Positions 1 to 6,408 of a stretch of DNA of 18,025 nucleotides are shown one piece after another; position 1 is the stretch's first letter, and each line of letters starts with the position of its first letter. Both the position numbers and the translations under genes were made by a program. This DNA is from an uncultured Collinsella sp. (GTDB taxonomy: Bacteria > Actinomycetota > Coriobacteriia > Coriobacteriales > Coriobacteriaceae): assembly GCA_900546085.1 (NCBI GenBank), contig URBS01000030.1:1-18025 (forward strand), in the 5' to 3' direction. The notes below the pieces were generated by a model. It saw only the letters and a list, made by a program, of their open reading frames with translations. It made no database searches and was not told the origin of the DNA.

Positions 1-179
1 GGACTTGCAGCGACGGACCTCGGGACGCTCTTACACCACGTCTGCGCGCGCCACCCGAATAAATCTCATTAAGATCTTCTTTTATTAACGAAAATAATGT
101 AGCTACAACGGTAACAGTACTCATATTTGCCGTTTTTTGGCCACAGTCCTTCGGAGGGTCCTCGAAAATAGTCCCGAGC

Positions 180-234
180 CGGCACTTGGGGACGTTCCTA
201 TAATGCCGGCACTTAGGAGCGTCCCCAAGTGCCG
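180..234. repeat. REP-like intergenic palindrome
   Basis: A 20-nt arm at 180-199 pairs with 215-234 at 19 of 20 positions, with a 15-nt loop (200-214). The loop starts another copy of GCCGGCACTT, so the element also contains a partial direct repeat. The core words are GGCACTTGGGGACG and its complement CGTCCCCAAGTGCC. GC-rich intergenic palindromes of this kind are typical of REP-type repeats, some of which are moved by Y1 (RAYT) transposases. No transposase is present in this window, so the class assignment is inference. Confidence 0.6.
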
Positions 235-335
235 ACACCGCGTCTGCCTGCGGCGGCCGCGCCCCGCTGCGTCGCTTCGCTCCTTGCGTGCTGCGCTGGA
301 AAACGCTTCGCGTTTCCTCAGCTCCGCACCCTTGC

Positions 336-351
336 GGGTTCGAATCCCTCC
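336..351 (+). repeat. tRNA T-arm-like remnant
   Basis: GGGTTCGAATCCCTCC reads on the plus strand and is identical to the T-arm and start of the 3' acceptor strand of the tRNA-Gln that lies on the minus strand (419-434). No D-arm, anticodon arm or matching 5' acceptor strand precedes it in a workable position, so it is not a functional tRNA. It may be the 3' remnant of a decayed tRNA. The inverted orientation relative to tRNA-Gln argues against a simple phage attachment duplication of that gene. Confidence 0.4.
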
Positions 352-362
352 ACTTGCCCACG

Positions 363-398
363 AAAAAGCGCTTCAGGTCCATAAGGGCCTGGAGCGCT
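363..398 (-). terminator. Rho-independent terminator of tRNA-Gln
   Basis: Arms 367-380 and 385-398 form a 14-bp stem (two G-U pairs) with a 4-nt loop. On the minus strand the stem is followed at once by a run of five T (complement of 363-367). It lies 14 nt downstream of the tRNA-Gln 3' end. Confidence 0.85.
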
Positions 399-411
399 AT
401 ATTCTTTGGGG

Positions 412-483
412 CTGGGACGGAGGGATTCGAACCCCCAACAGCCGGCACCAAAAACCGGAGTTCTACCGTTGAACTACGTCCCA
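412..483 (-). tRNA. tRNA-Gln (anticodon UUG)
   Basis: Reading the minus strand from 483 gives a complete cloverleaf: a 7-bp acceptor stem (TGGGACG with CGTCCCA), a 4-bp D-stem (GTTC/GAAC), a 5-bp anticodon stem (CCGGT/GCCGG) around the loop TTTTGGT with anticodon TTG, a 5-nt variable loop, and a T-arm with the TTCGAAT loop. A U1-A72 pair and a G73 discriminator fit glutamine identity. The CCA end is not encoded (CCC follows the discriminator). It lies 38 nt downstream of the peptidoglycan-binding-protein gene on the same strand, so cotranscription is possible, and it has its own downstream terminator. Confidence 0.95.
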
Positions 484-521
484 ATGTTTGGTGTTGCCCA
501 AAAGCAACTCGTCTAGTTTAC

Positions 522-1427
522 CTAATCTGCGAGGGCATCGCAAACGCCATCGAGAAGGCGGACGGCGAGGGTCTGCGCGTCGCTTACGGTAAAGGTGCCG
601 TTGTAACGCGTCATGCCGGTGAGCTCGATGCGAATTCGTGCCGGCTTTTGCTGTGCGGCGACATTGGCGGTACGGATGCGCTGGGCCAGGTTGTGGCACT
701 CGGCGAGGGCGATCGTGGCGCGCGGGGCGGCATCTGCAGGCAACTCGCCGCTTGCGATCTCGAGCACCAGGTCGACATCGGTCGGAACCTCGGAATCGCA
801 AAGCATCATGCCGCTGCTGTCGGTCGTCGCCGTGGCGATGTTCCACATGCGCGATGCTACGCTGCGCGCGATAGGGTCCTCGCCGATGACGGCAATCTGG
901 AAACGCTCGAGCACGTTGGCGGCGCGCGCAAAACCGATGCGGGACTCGGCTTCGGTGACCGAGGGCTTGCCCTCCCACACATGGTGTAGGCGGTTGATGT
1001 AGGCGTAGGTGTCCTGGAAGGCCATGCCGTCGGCAAACAGGCCGACATTTTCCTGGAACTGCTGCAGGGCGGCCTCGGTATGCGGACCAAAGTAGCCGTC
1101 GTCTTCGCCACAGGCAAAGCCCAAAACGTTGAGAGCGCGCTGCAGGTCCTTGACGTCGGCGCCGTGAAAATTGGGCATGCGAAGGTAGAGCGTGCGGTCG
1201 CCCAACTTGTATGAAGCGTCTACAAGGGCGCTCCAGCAGGGGATATCGACAGCATAACCGGCCGCAAGGCCGCTATCGAGCCTAAACGTGCCAACGGCCT
1301 GCTCGGTGGTGGTGCCAAAGCGCTTGTCGGCGACCTCGTCGGCATCGATGGTGTAACCGAGCTGCAGAAGGCGGGACTGAACATCCTCGACGGCTGCTCC
1401 CTGCATGCCCGTGGTAATAGGTTCCAT
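522..1427 (-). CDS. Protein with two peptidoglycan-binding (PGBD-like) domains and an unrecognised C-terminal domain
   Basis: This 301-residue protein has two repeats of the PG_binding_1 fold at about residues 5-70 and 84-143, each with the typical G-x2-V-x2-(V/L)-Q-x2-L start and a later D-x-x-(F/Y)-G-x2-T-x2-A-(V/L)-x2-F-Q-like segment (FGTTTEQAVGTF; YFGPHTEAALQQF). Residues about 155-301 match no family I can name. The pattern of a hydrophobic strand, helix and DVDLVLEIASGE could be a degenerate amidase_3 fold, as in the actinobacterial CwlM architecture (two PG-binding repeats plus an inactive-looking amidase), but catalytic His/Glu residues are not evident. There is no signal peptide or membrane segment, which is odd for a wall binder and also CwlM-like. 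The start is supported by AAAGGGG 7 nt upstream. It follows the polyprenyl synthase gene by 139 bp on the same strand. Confidence 0.8.
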   Translation of the reverse strand: MEPITTGMQGAAVEDVQSRLLQLGYTIDADEVADKRFGTTTEQAVGTFRLDSGLAAGYAVDIPCWSALVDASYKLGDRTLYLRMPNFHGADVKDLQRALNVLGFACGEDDGYFGPHTEAALQQFQENVGLFADGMAFQDTYAYINRLHHVWEGKPSVTEAESRIGFARAANVLERFQIAVIGEDPIARSVASRMWNIATATTDSSGMMLCDSEVPTDVDLVLEIASGELPADAAPRATIALAECHNLAQRIRTANVAAQQKPARIRIELTGMTRYNGTFTVSDAQTLAVRLLDGVCDALAD

Positions 1428-1566
1428 GAACGAACCCCTTTCGGCGTACGATTCGTACTATTTTGAGCGCGTGTCGGATAGACAACGCGAGACAATGCAT
1501 AAACATGCACTCAACAGTGTAGCAACTTGTACCCAAACGCGCTGCCCACAGGTTTTGTGACCCCCG

Positions 1567-2592
1567 CTAGTTGAGGCGCTCCACAAAGAAATCTGCCATG
1601 GAGAGGAACAGTTCGCGTGCGTGCGGGTCAAGCTCAACGTTCTCGATGGCAGCCTTGGCTTTTGCGGTCAGGTCCAGCGCGTAGGCGTGAGCATATTCGA
1701 TGGAGCCGGTCTGCTGGAAGATCTCCACGGCGCGCGCGAGCTGCGCGGGGTCCTCGGTGCCCGAGGAAAGGATTGCCTCGACCTCGTCGTGATGGCGCTC
1801 ATCAGACAGGGCGTGCACGGCAACGAGCGTGCGTTTACCCTCGGTGATGTCGGTGCGGAAGTCCTTGTTGGCGGCCTCTTTGGTGCCGACCAAGTTGAGC
1901 AGGTCGTCCTGAATCTGAAAGGCAAGGCCGGTGTGCAGGCCAAAGGCGCGTAGCGCCTCGACCTGCTCTTCGCTGCCGCCGCCGATAATGGCTCCGGCGG
2001 CAAGCGGCGTGGCTCCGCTGTAATACGCGGTCTTGTGCGTCGCCATGTCCAGGTAGTCATCAACCGAGATATCAAAGCGCTCGTCACGGACCCAACCCAG
2101 GTCAAGCGCTTGACCCTCGATGGTGCGGACGATCATCTCGGTAAGCTCGTGGAGCACACGCAGCTTCACGTCGGACTCGAGCGTGGGATCGTCGAGAACC
2201 GTCTTGGTGACCATGGTGAGCGCCAGGTCGCCACAATTGATGGCGAGCCCCGTGCCCTCGGTAAGGTGCATGCAGGGCTTGCCTCGACGAAGCTGTCCGT
2301 TGTCGGCGATGTCGTCGTGAATCAGCGCGCCTGACTGGAAATGCTCGATAGCTGCCGCGGCGCTGCGGGCGCTCTCAAAGCTACCGCCCACTGCGGTTGC
2401 GGCGAGCATGCAGATAAGCGGGCGGTGGCGCTTGCCGGCGTTGGCCGTAAAAGCCGAGAGCGGCGCGTACAGGTAGCGTTCGATATCGGCAGAGGTCGCC
2501 TGTCCGTCAAAGAACGTGGCCAGATAGTCATTAATCTGGTCAAAGTGCTGGGCTAAAAAGCTGGTAAACGGACTGGACACGGGTTCTCGCAT
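1567..2592 (-). CDS. Polyprenyl diphosphate synthase (trans-isoprenyl synthase family)
   Basis: This 341-residue enzyme would condense isopentenyl diphosphate onto allylic diphosphates to make a C15-C40 trans-prenyl diphosphate in the cytoplasm. Visible motifs are GKRHRP (53-58), the first Asp-rich motif DDIAD (93-97) preceded by GALIH, the RRGKP loop (102-106), the KTA(Y) segment (187-190), and the second Asp-rich motif written DDLLN (229-233) after FQIQ. It ends with the usual DFRTDITEGKRTL region. The second motif has Asn instead of the last Asp, a common variant. Small residues (Gly, Ala) before the first motif, instead of an aromatic block, suggest a product longer than farnesyl; that is an inference from family rules. 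The product class (GGPP, hexaprenyl or heptaprenyl; menaquinone side chain or other) cannot be decided here. The Shine-Dalgarno sequence is weak (CAAAGA). Confidence 0.92.
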   Translation of the reverse strand: MREPVSSPFTSFLAQHFDQINDYLATFFDGQATSADIERYLYAPLSAFTANAGKRHRPLICMLAATAVGGSFESARSAAAAIEHFQSGALIHDDIADNGQLRRGKPCMHLTEGTGLAINCGDLALTMVTKTVLDDPTLESDVKLRVLHELTEMIVRTIEGQALDLGWVRDERFDISVDDYLDMATHKTAYYSGATPLAAGAIIGGGSEEQVEALRAFGLHTGLAFQIQDDLLNLVGTKEAANKDFRTDITEGKRTLVAVHALSDERHHDEVEAILSSGTEDPAQLARAVEIFQQTGSIEYAHAYALDLTAKAKAAIENVELDPHARELFLSMADFFVERLN

Positions 2593-2707
2593 TCTTTGAT
2601 AGGTTGCATCGTTGCATTATGCAGACAACATATTGCCACATTAGGGCGTCGAGCGCGGCGGTTGAAGACGATTGGTCCATGCGGCCGCAAGTGCGGTAGG
2701 GGCTTGG

Positions 2708-5158
2708 CTAGATAAGCCCAAAGTGTTCGAGCGCGGTGACGACGCCGTCGTGGTCGATGCTGTCGGTGACATAGTCGGCCTTTTCCTTGAGGAAGTCCGG
2801 CGCGTTGCCCATGGCGATGCCAACGTCGACGGCGTTCATCAGCGAGACGTCATTGCTGGCGTCGCCGATGCCGTATACGGTTCCGTGGTGGGGATCGAGG
2901 GCGTCGAGTACGGACTGGATACCCTCGCGCTTGGTGCATTCGCGAGGCGAAATCTCGGTCACTTCGAGCTCGAGCTCGTTAAAGCAGAGCAGCGGCTCAA
3001 ACGCTTGATCCTGAGCGATGCGGTTGGCAAGCGACGTGGACATTAAGATCTTGTAGGCGCTGTAATGTTGCAGCTGCGTAATTGCATCGCCCACGGTGCG
3101 GGCGTATCCCGGGGCGTCGGGCGCATCGGCACTCATGCGAACGACGCCATTGAGTCCCTCAAAACGAATCACTTCGTCCGATTGCTCAAGAATGGGAGCA
3201 AGGCGCTGCAGCATGCCGGGCGTCATCGCCAAATCGCGAATCACGTGTCCCTCAAGTTCGACATAGCCACCCGCGAGGCAGACGATGCCGGTCCAGGGCA
3301 GCTCGAGTAGCTTTGGATGGATGCAGCTCAGCGTGCGCCCTGTGCAGATAAACGCCATATTGCCCTTGGCGACAAAATCACGGATGGCTTGCGAGACCGC
3401 TTCATTGGGATAGGGGGAGAGGTCTCGCTCGCTCTCGGGAAGCTCTTGTGCCACTCGAGGGTCTTGCCAGGCGAGTGTTCCGTCGATATCGAAGAAGCAG
3501 ATATCGCCGCGCTTATGGGCTGCGCTGGCGACAGGGGAGGCCGAGGTGGTGGGCACAAATCCCGGCTCGAGGCCCATGATCTGGTCAAAATGCTCTTTAA
3601 CGCGGGGAACGGAGATGCCAATAATCACCTGGGCGGTCTTGCCCGTAATGATGAGGCCCTTGGCGCCCGCCGCGACGAAGGCTGCGTTGTCTGCGACAAC
3701 GGAAGGTTCTGCGACCTCAACGCGCAGACGCGTGGCGCAATTGGTCGCTCCTACAATATTGCTAACGCCACCCAAGAGCGCAACGACTTGCTCAGCAAGC
3801 AGATGATCTTGGGATGATTGGTTGTCGGTGCCGTTTTGGGCCGCGCCTTCTTTGGCAGAGCTTTTTCCCGTCAGACGTGCGAGCGCCGCATCGCTGGCGA
3901 TATGATCCTCGCGGCCTGGGGTTTTTAGGTCGAAAGCCAGAATGAGGCCCCGGAAGACCAGAAAAAAGACAGCGCTAAACATCAGACCGATACCGAGCGC
4001 CAAAAGGTAGGAGCCGGCATGCATTCGCATGAGTGGGATGAAGTTGAAGGCCGTCATTTCCATGAGACCGCCCGAGAAGATGCCGACGATGCCAAAGAAG
4101 TTCATGGTCATGGCAAGGCAGGAGGACAGGACGGCGTAGAGCAAAAAGAGTCCGGGATAGGTGAACATAAAGAGAAACTCGAGCGGCTCGGTGACGCCGC
4201 AGACCACCGAGGCGACGATGGCGGGCAAAAGGATGACCTTAAGGCCGGCGCGGCGTTCGGGTTTGGCGGTGAAATAGAATGCTGCCGCGATGGCGGGAAG
4301 GCCAAAGAGCTTGCCCCAGCCGGTGGCGGTAAAACCTGCCCAGGGCGCAAGTTCATTTAAAGGGCGCGTGCTATGGGAGAGAATGGGGAGCAGGTTGGTC
4401 CACGTGGCGTAAATACCGTCGTGAATGACCAGATTGTCGTAATAGATGGGCATATAGAGCAGATGGTGCAGCCCCATGGGCTCGAGCGCTCGCTCCAAAA
4501 ACACAAAGATGCCCACGCCGAAGGGGCCGACGCCCGCAAGTGCGTGGCGCAGCGTTTCGGTCACAGCGTATGCGAAAGGCACGATGGCGGCCGAGATGGC
4601 GGCAAGGGCAAACACGGCAAAAAAGCTGATGAGGTAGACCAGCGAGGAACCCGAGAAGGTGCCGAGCCAATCGGGAACCTTGGCATCGTAGAAGCGGTCA
4701 TGGATCGCGACGACGGTTGCCGACACCGCCAGCGGGCCGATAATGCCGGTGTCGAGCGTCTTGATGCCGTCGATGACGGTGATGCCGCTAGCGGAGGTCA
4801 AAAACGACGGGTACTTAAGCCCAAGGTTGTCTCCGCTCAGCTTAATGATCTCGCTCAAAAAGAAACAGTAGGCAAAATAGGCTACGAGCGCCTCGAGGCA
4901 GCAGCGTGCCGGTTGCTTTTGGGCAAGGCCGATAGGCAGCGCTACGGCAAAAAGGAGTGGAAGGCGCTTAAAGACCGTCCACGAGCCGCGCTGAATGATA
5001 GTCCAGAAAACGTACCAGGGGGTTCCGTATACGGCGAGGTCGCCGACGATATCCACGGTCGTTGCGAGGGCGGAGATGCCGACCATGAGGCCTGATATAG
5101 AAAACAGCATGGCGGGCGCGAACATTGCCCCGCCAAAGCGTTGGATTTTCTGCAGCAT
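2708..5158 (-). CDS. PTS EIIC-EIIB (alpha-glucoside type) fused to a Cof-type HAD-IIB phosphatase
   Basis: This is one 816-residue reading frame with three modules. Residues 1 to about 410 are a membrane EIIC that begins MLQKIQRFGGAMFAP and contains PLLFAVALPIGLA, GLHHL, GVTEPLEF and LKTPGRE, resembling the GlvC/AglA/MalP alpha-glucoside branch. Residues about 452-530 are EIIB with the phosphorylated Cys474 in NCATRLR. Residues about 550-816 are a complete HAD-IIB domain: motif I FFDIDGT (Asp557, Asp559), motif II CTGRT (Thr606), Lys743, and motif IV GDASND (Asp766, Asp770). No EIIA domain is present, so an external EIIA is needed. A start at 5158 is chosen because GGAAGG lies about 6 nt upstream and family members begin here; the frame extends 12 codons further upstream without such support. 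It is divergent from the GntR regulator. The HAD domain may act on the imported sugar phosphate or a derivative; that is inference. No phospho-alpha-glucosidase gene is nearby. Confidence 0.93.
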   Translation of the reverse strand: MLQKIQRFGGAMFAPAMLFSISGLMVGISALATTVDIVGDLAVYGTPWYVFWTIIQRGSWTVFKRLPLLFAVALPIGLAQKQPARCCLEALVAYFAYCFFLSEIIKLSGDNLGLKYPSFLTSASGITVIDGIKTLDTGIIGPLAVSATVVAIHDRFYDAKVPDWLGTFSGSSLVYLISFFAVFALAAISAAIVPFAYAVTETLRHALAGVGPFGVGIFVFLERALEPMGLHHLLYMPIYYDNLVIHDGIYATWTNLLPILSHSTRPLNELAPWAGFTATGWGKLFGLPAIAAAFYFTAKPERRAGLKVILLPAIVASVVCGVTEPLEFLFMFTYPGLFLLYAVLSSCLAMTMNFFGIVGIFSGGLMEMTAFNFIPLMRMHAGSYLLALGIGLMFSAVFFLVFRGLILAFDLKTPGREDHIASDAALARLTGKSSAKEGAAQNGTDNQSSQDHLLAEQVVALLGGVSNIVGATNCATRLRVEVAEPSVVADNAAFVAAGAKGLIITGKTAQVIIGISVPRVKEHFDQIMGLEPGFVPTTSASPVASAAHKRGDICFFDIDGTLAWQDPRVAQELPESERDLSPYPNEAVSQAIRDFVAKGNMAFICTGRTLSCIHPKLLELPWTGIVCLAGGYVELEGHVIRDLAMTPGMLQRLAPILEQSDEVIRFEGLNGVVRMSADAPDAPGYARTVGDAITQLQHYSAYKILMSTSLANRIAQDQAFEPLLCFNELELEVTEISPRECTKREGIQSVLDALDPHHGTVYGIGDASNDVSLMNAVDVGIAMGNAPDFLKEKADYVTDSIDHDGVVTALEHFGLI

Positions 5159-5198
5159 AATATGCCTTCCGGATGCAACATGCTGTGCGAGCAAGAAC

Positions 5199-5206
5199 GT
5201 TTAAAC
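5199..5206. promoter_or_regulatory. Candidate GntR/HutC operator, PTS side
   Basis: GTTTAAAC fits the GTNTANAC consensus known for HutC-type GntR regulators and is followed by AA. It lies just downstream of the candidate -10 box of the PTS gene (5216-5221 on the minus strand), where a bound repressor would block initiation or early elongation. ACAATG/CATTGT (5205-5210 and 5215-5220) forms another small dyad next to it. Confidence 0.5.
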
Positions 5207-5215
5207 AATGAACTC

Positions 5216-5221
5216 ATTGTA
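5216..5221 (-). promoter_or_regulatory. Candidate -10 box for the PTS-HAD gene
   Basis: The minus strand reads TACAAT here, one base from TATAAT, 58 nt before the start codon. A convincing -35 at 16-18 nt was not found, so the call rests on the -10 alone. The same hexamer is used at the malQ promoter. Confidence 0.35.
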
Positions 5222-5281
5222 GAGGACTGGCTGCTTGCCGCATTGACGGTTTTGATTCGGTCCGATTTGGGTTTCGGGGGA

Positions 5282-5322
5282 ACCGTCGACGGTAAATAAT
5301 CCGTACTTTACCGATAATCGGT
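5282..5322. promoter_or_regulatory. Two perfect palindromes upstream of the GntR gene
   Basis: ACCGTCGACGGT (5282-5293) is a perfect 12-nt palindrome. ACCGATAATCGGT (5310-5322) is a perfect 6-1-6 palindrome that runs directly into the GTTTAAAC site at 5321. Both lie in the 224-bp divergent region between the PTS gene and the regulator and are plausible protein-binding sites, either for the regulator itself or for a second factor. Confidence 0.4.
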
Positions 5323-5349
5323 TTAAACAACTTTAAGAAATGCTATCGT
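5321..5349 (+). promoter_or_regulatory. Candidate promoter of the GntR gene with an overlapping GTTTAAAC operator
   Basis: The -35-like TTTAAA (5322-5327) and the -10-like TATCGT (5344-5349) with TG just upstream are separated by 16 nt. The -35 is embedded in GTTTAAAC (5321-5328), a perfect GTNTANAC match, which suggests autoregulation. The predicted leader is about 27 nt, with the Shine-Dalgarno AGAGGTGA at 5371-5378. Confidence 0.45.
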
Positions 5350-5382
5350 GCCTAGCCATACATATTCATTAGAGGTGAAGTT

Positions 5383-6102
5383 ATGCCAAAAGCGATTTAC
5401 GAAGGAATCTACCGCGAGATCCGTTCGCGCATCATTAACGGGACCTATGCGTTTCAGGAGATGCTGCCAACCGAAGCCGAGCTGACCGCGGAGTTTGGCT
5501 GCACGCGCAATACCGTTCGACGCGCCTTGAGCATGCTGGCCGACCAGATGTTTGTGCAGCCTATACACGGCAAGGGCGTGCGCGTTATTTGGCTTAAGGG
5601 CGAAACCGACATGCTGGGCGCACTCGAAGAGGTTGAGTCGTTTGGCGAGTTCGCAAAACGCAACAATGCCGTCGCATCGACCGAGGTCAAGTCTTTTGAT
5701 CATTTGATTTGCACTGAGCAACTGTCGCGCCGCCTTGGCTTTAAGGTGGGCGAGGAGCTGATTCGCGTCGTGCGTGTCCGAAGCCTCAACGGCAGCGCGC
5801 GCCAGGTGGACCACGGCTACTTTTTGGAGTCGATCGCCAAGGGCCTGACCCCCGAGATTGCGGCAAGCTCTATCTACGACTATCTGGAGCACAAGCGTGG
5901 CGTCAAAGTGATGGCGAGCCGCCGTACGGTGAGCGTCGAGCTTGCCAACGATGAGGACTGCAGCTACTTGGACCTTGGCAAGTACAACTGCGTCGCCGTC
6001 ATGGAGAGCCAGTCGTACACCTCGGACGGCATCTTATTTGAGGTGACGCACGCTCGCACACACCCCGAGATCTTCCACTACCGCGTTAACTCCAAGCGAT
6101 AG
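5383..6102 (+). CDS. GntR/HutC-family transcriptional regulator, TreR-like
   Basis: This 239-residue protein has an N-terminal winged helix-turn-helix at residues 1 to about 70 (Y-x2-I-x2-x2-R-x-I-x-NGTY, LPTEAELTAEFGCTRNTVRRAL, IHGKGVRV) and a C-terminal UTRA effector-binding domain (about 80-235; SIYDYLEH, RRTVSVELANDEDCSYLDL). Spacing and wording recall trehalose repressor TreR of Bacillus, whose effector is a phosphorylated sugar. That would suit a neighbouring PTS, but the effector here is inferred. The gene is divergent from the PTS-HAD gene (224 bp) and upstream of the ABC operon (306 bp). Sites of the HutC operator form GTNTANAC lie in front of both, of its own gene and of malQ. Start ATG at 5383 is supported by AGAGGTGA 5 nt upstream. 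Confidence 0.93.
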   Translation: MPKAIYEGIYREIRSRIINGTYAFQEMLPTEAELTAEFGCTRNTVRRALSMLADQMFVQPIHGKGVRVIWLKGETDMLGALEEVESFGEFAKRNNAVASTEVKSFDHLICTEQLSRRLGFKVGEELIRVVRVRSLNGSARQVDHGYFLESIAKGLTPEIAASSIYDYLEHKRGVKVMASRRTVSVELANDEDCSYLDLGKYNCVAVMESQSYTSDGILFEVTHARTHPEIFHYRVNSKR

Positions 6103-6140
6103 CCGGCTAGCTCGCAGCCTGACGAGACTCATGTCCTCAA

Positions 6141-6195
6141 AGAGAAAACGCCCGGTCAAACCGACGATGCATCGGCTTGACCGGGCGTTTTCTCT
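6141..6195 (+). terminator. Strong terminator after the GntR gene (probably bidirectional)
   Basis: Perfect 19-bp arms at 6141-6159 and 6177-6195 enclose an inner CCGA/TCGG stem. The stem ends in GTTTTCTCT on the plus strand and begins AGAGAAAAC, so it has an A-rich entry and T-rich exit. It lies 39 nt after the regulator stop codon. Confidence 0.85.
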
Positions 6196-6204
6196 GCATT
6201 CGAT

Positions 6205-6300
6205 AACAAGTAATTGTTTATACAAAACTTGTCAAGTATCAAGTTGAAATTACCGTTCACCGAAGTTTTTCTACCGCTCTAGTAATACTTGTTCAAACAA
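6205..6300. promoter_or_regulatory. Cluster of operator-like sites upstream of the ABC operon
   Basis: GTTTATAC at 6216-6223, in the context TTGTTTATACAA, is a perfect GTNTANAC match. Five ACTTG/CAAGT pentamers occur (6207-6211, 6227-6231, 6233-6237, 6240-6244, 6287-6291), two of them forming ACTTG-T-CAAGT. TTGTTCAAACAA (6289-6300) is a 5-2-5 palindrome that covers the -35 region. The density of dyads in under 100 bp suggests control by one or more regulators. Confidence 0.45.
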
Positions 6301-6320
6301 CTAGCCAAATAGCGTATTGT
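6292..6320 (+). promoter_or_regulatory. Candidate promoter of the sugar ABC operon
   Basis: TTCAAA (6292-6297) and TATTGT (6315-6320) are separated by exactly 17 nt, each matching four of six consensus bases. The -35 lies inside the palindrome TTGTTCAAACAA. The leader of about 80 nt contains a GGGG/CCCC hairpin (6335-6348) and a GGCGGC/GCCGCC hairpin (6364-6385) before the ribosome-binding site; no known riboswitch is recognisable. Confidence 0.5.
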
Positions 6321-6408
6321 ACAAATCAGCAAAAGGGGCAAAGTCCCCGAGCCAATCTCCGAAGGCGGCGGCAAAGGGTGCCGCCACGGTGTGAAAGGGT
6401 GGATTGTA

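Larger units (their letters stand above)
1..411. other. Gene-free left flank with AT-rich segment, REP-like palindrome and tRNA remnant
   Basis: No convincing coding region is present; open frames here overlap the palindrome and the tRNA and look like no protein. Bases 58-130 are clearly AT-richer than the surroundings, as in a promoter or upstream region, but I could not settle on a promoter. Bases 180-234 form a long palindrome, 336-351 repeat the T-arm of a tRNA, and 363-398 are the terminator of tRNA-Gln; each is listed separately. Confidence 0.6.

Noticed and set aside
241..360. A complete tRNA-Ser or tRNA-Leu on the plus strand
   Set aside because: A T-arm-like segment and a GGAAAACGC/GCGTTTCC hairpin are present, but there is no D-arm, proper 7-nt anticodon loop or matching acceptor strand.
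137..989. Overlapping plus-strand frames across the palindrome, the tRNA and the peptidoglycan-binding gene
   Set aside because: They run through a complete tRNA and a terminator and translate to low-complexity Arg-rich sequence.
6327..6408. Riboswitch or attenuator in the ABC operon leader
   Set aside because: Only two short GC hairpins are present; no known aptamer core, anti-terminator or T-run is visible.
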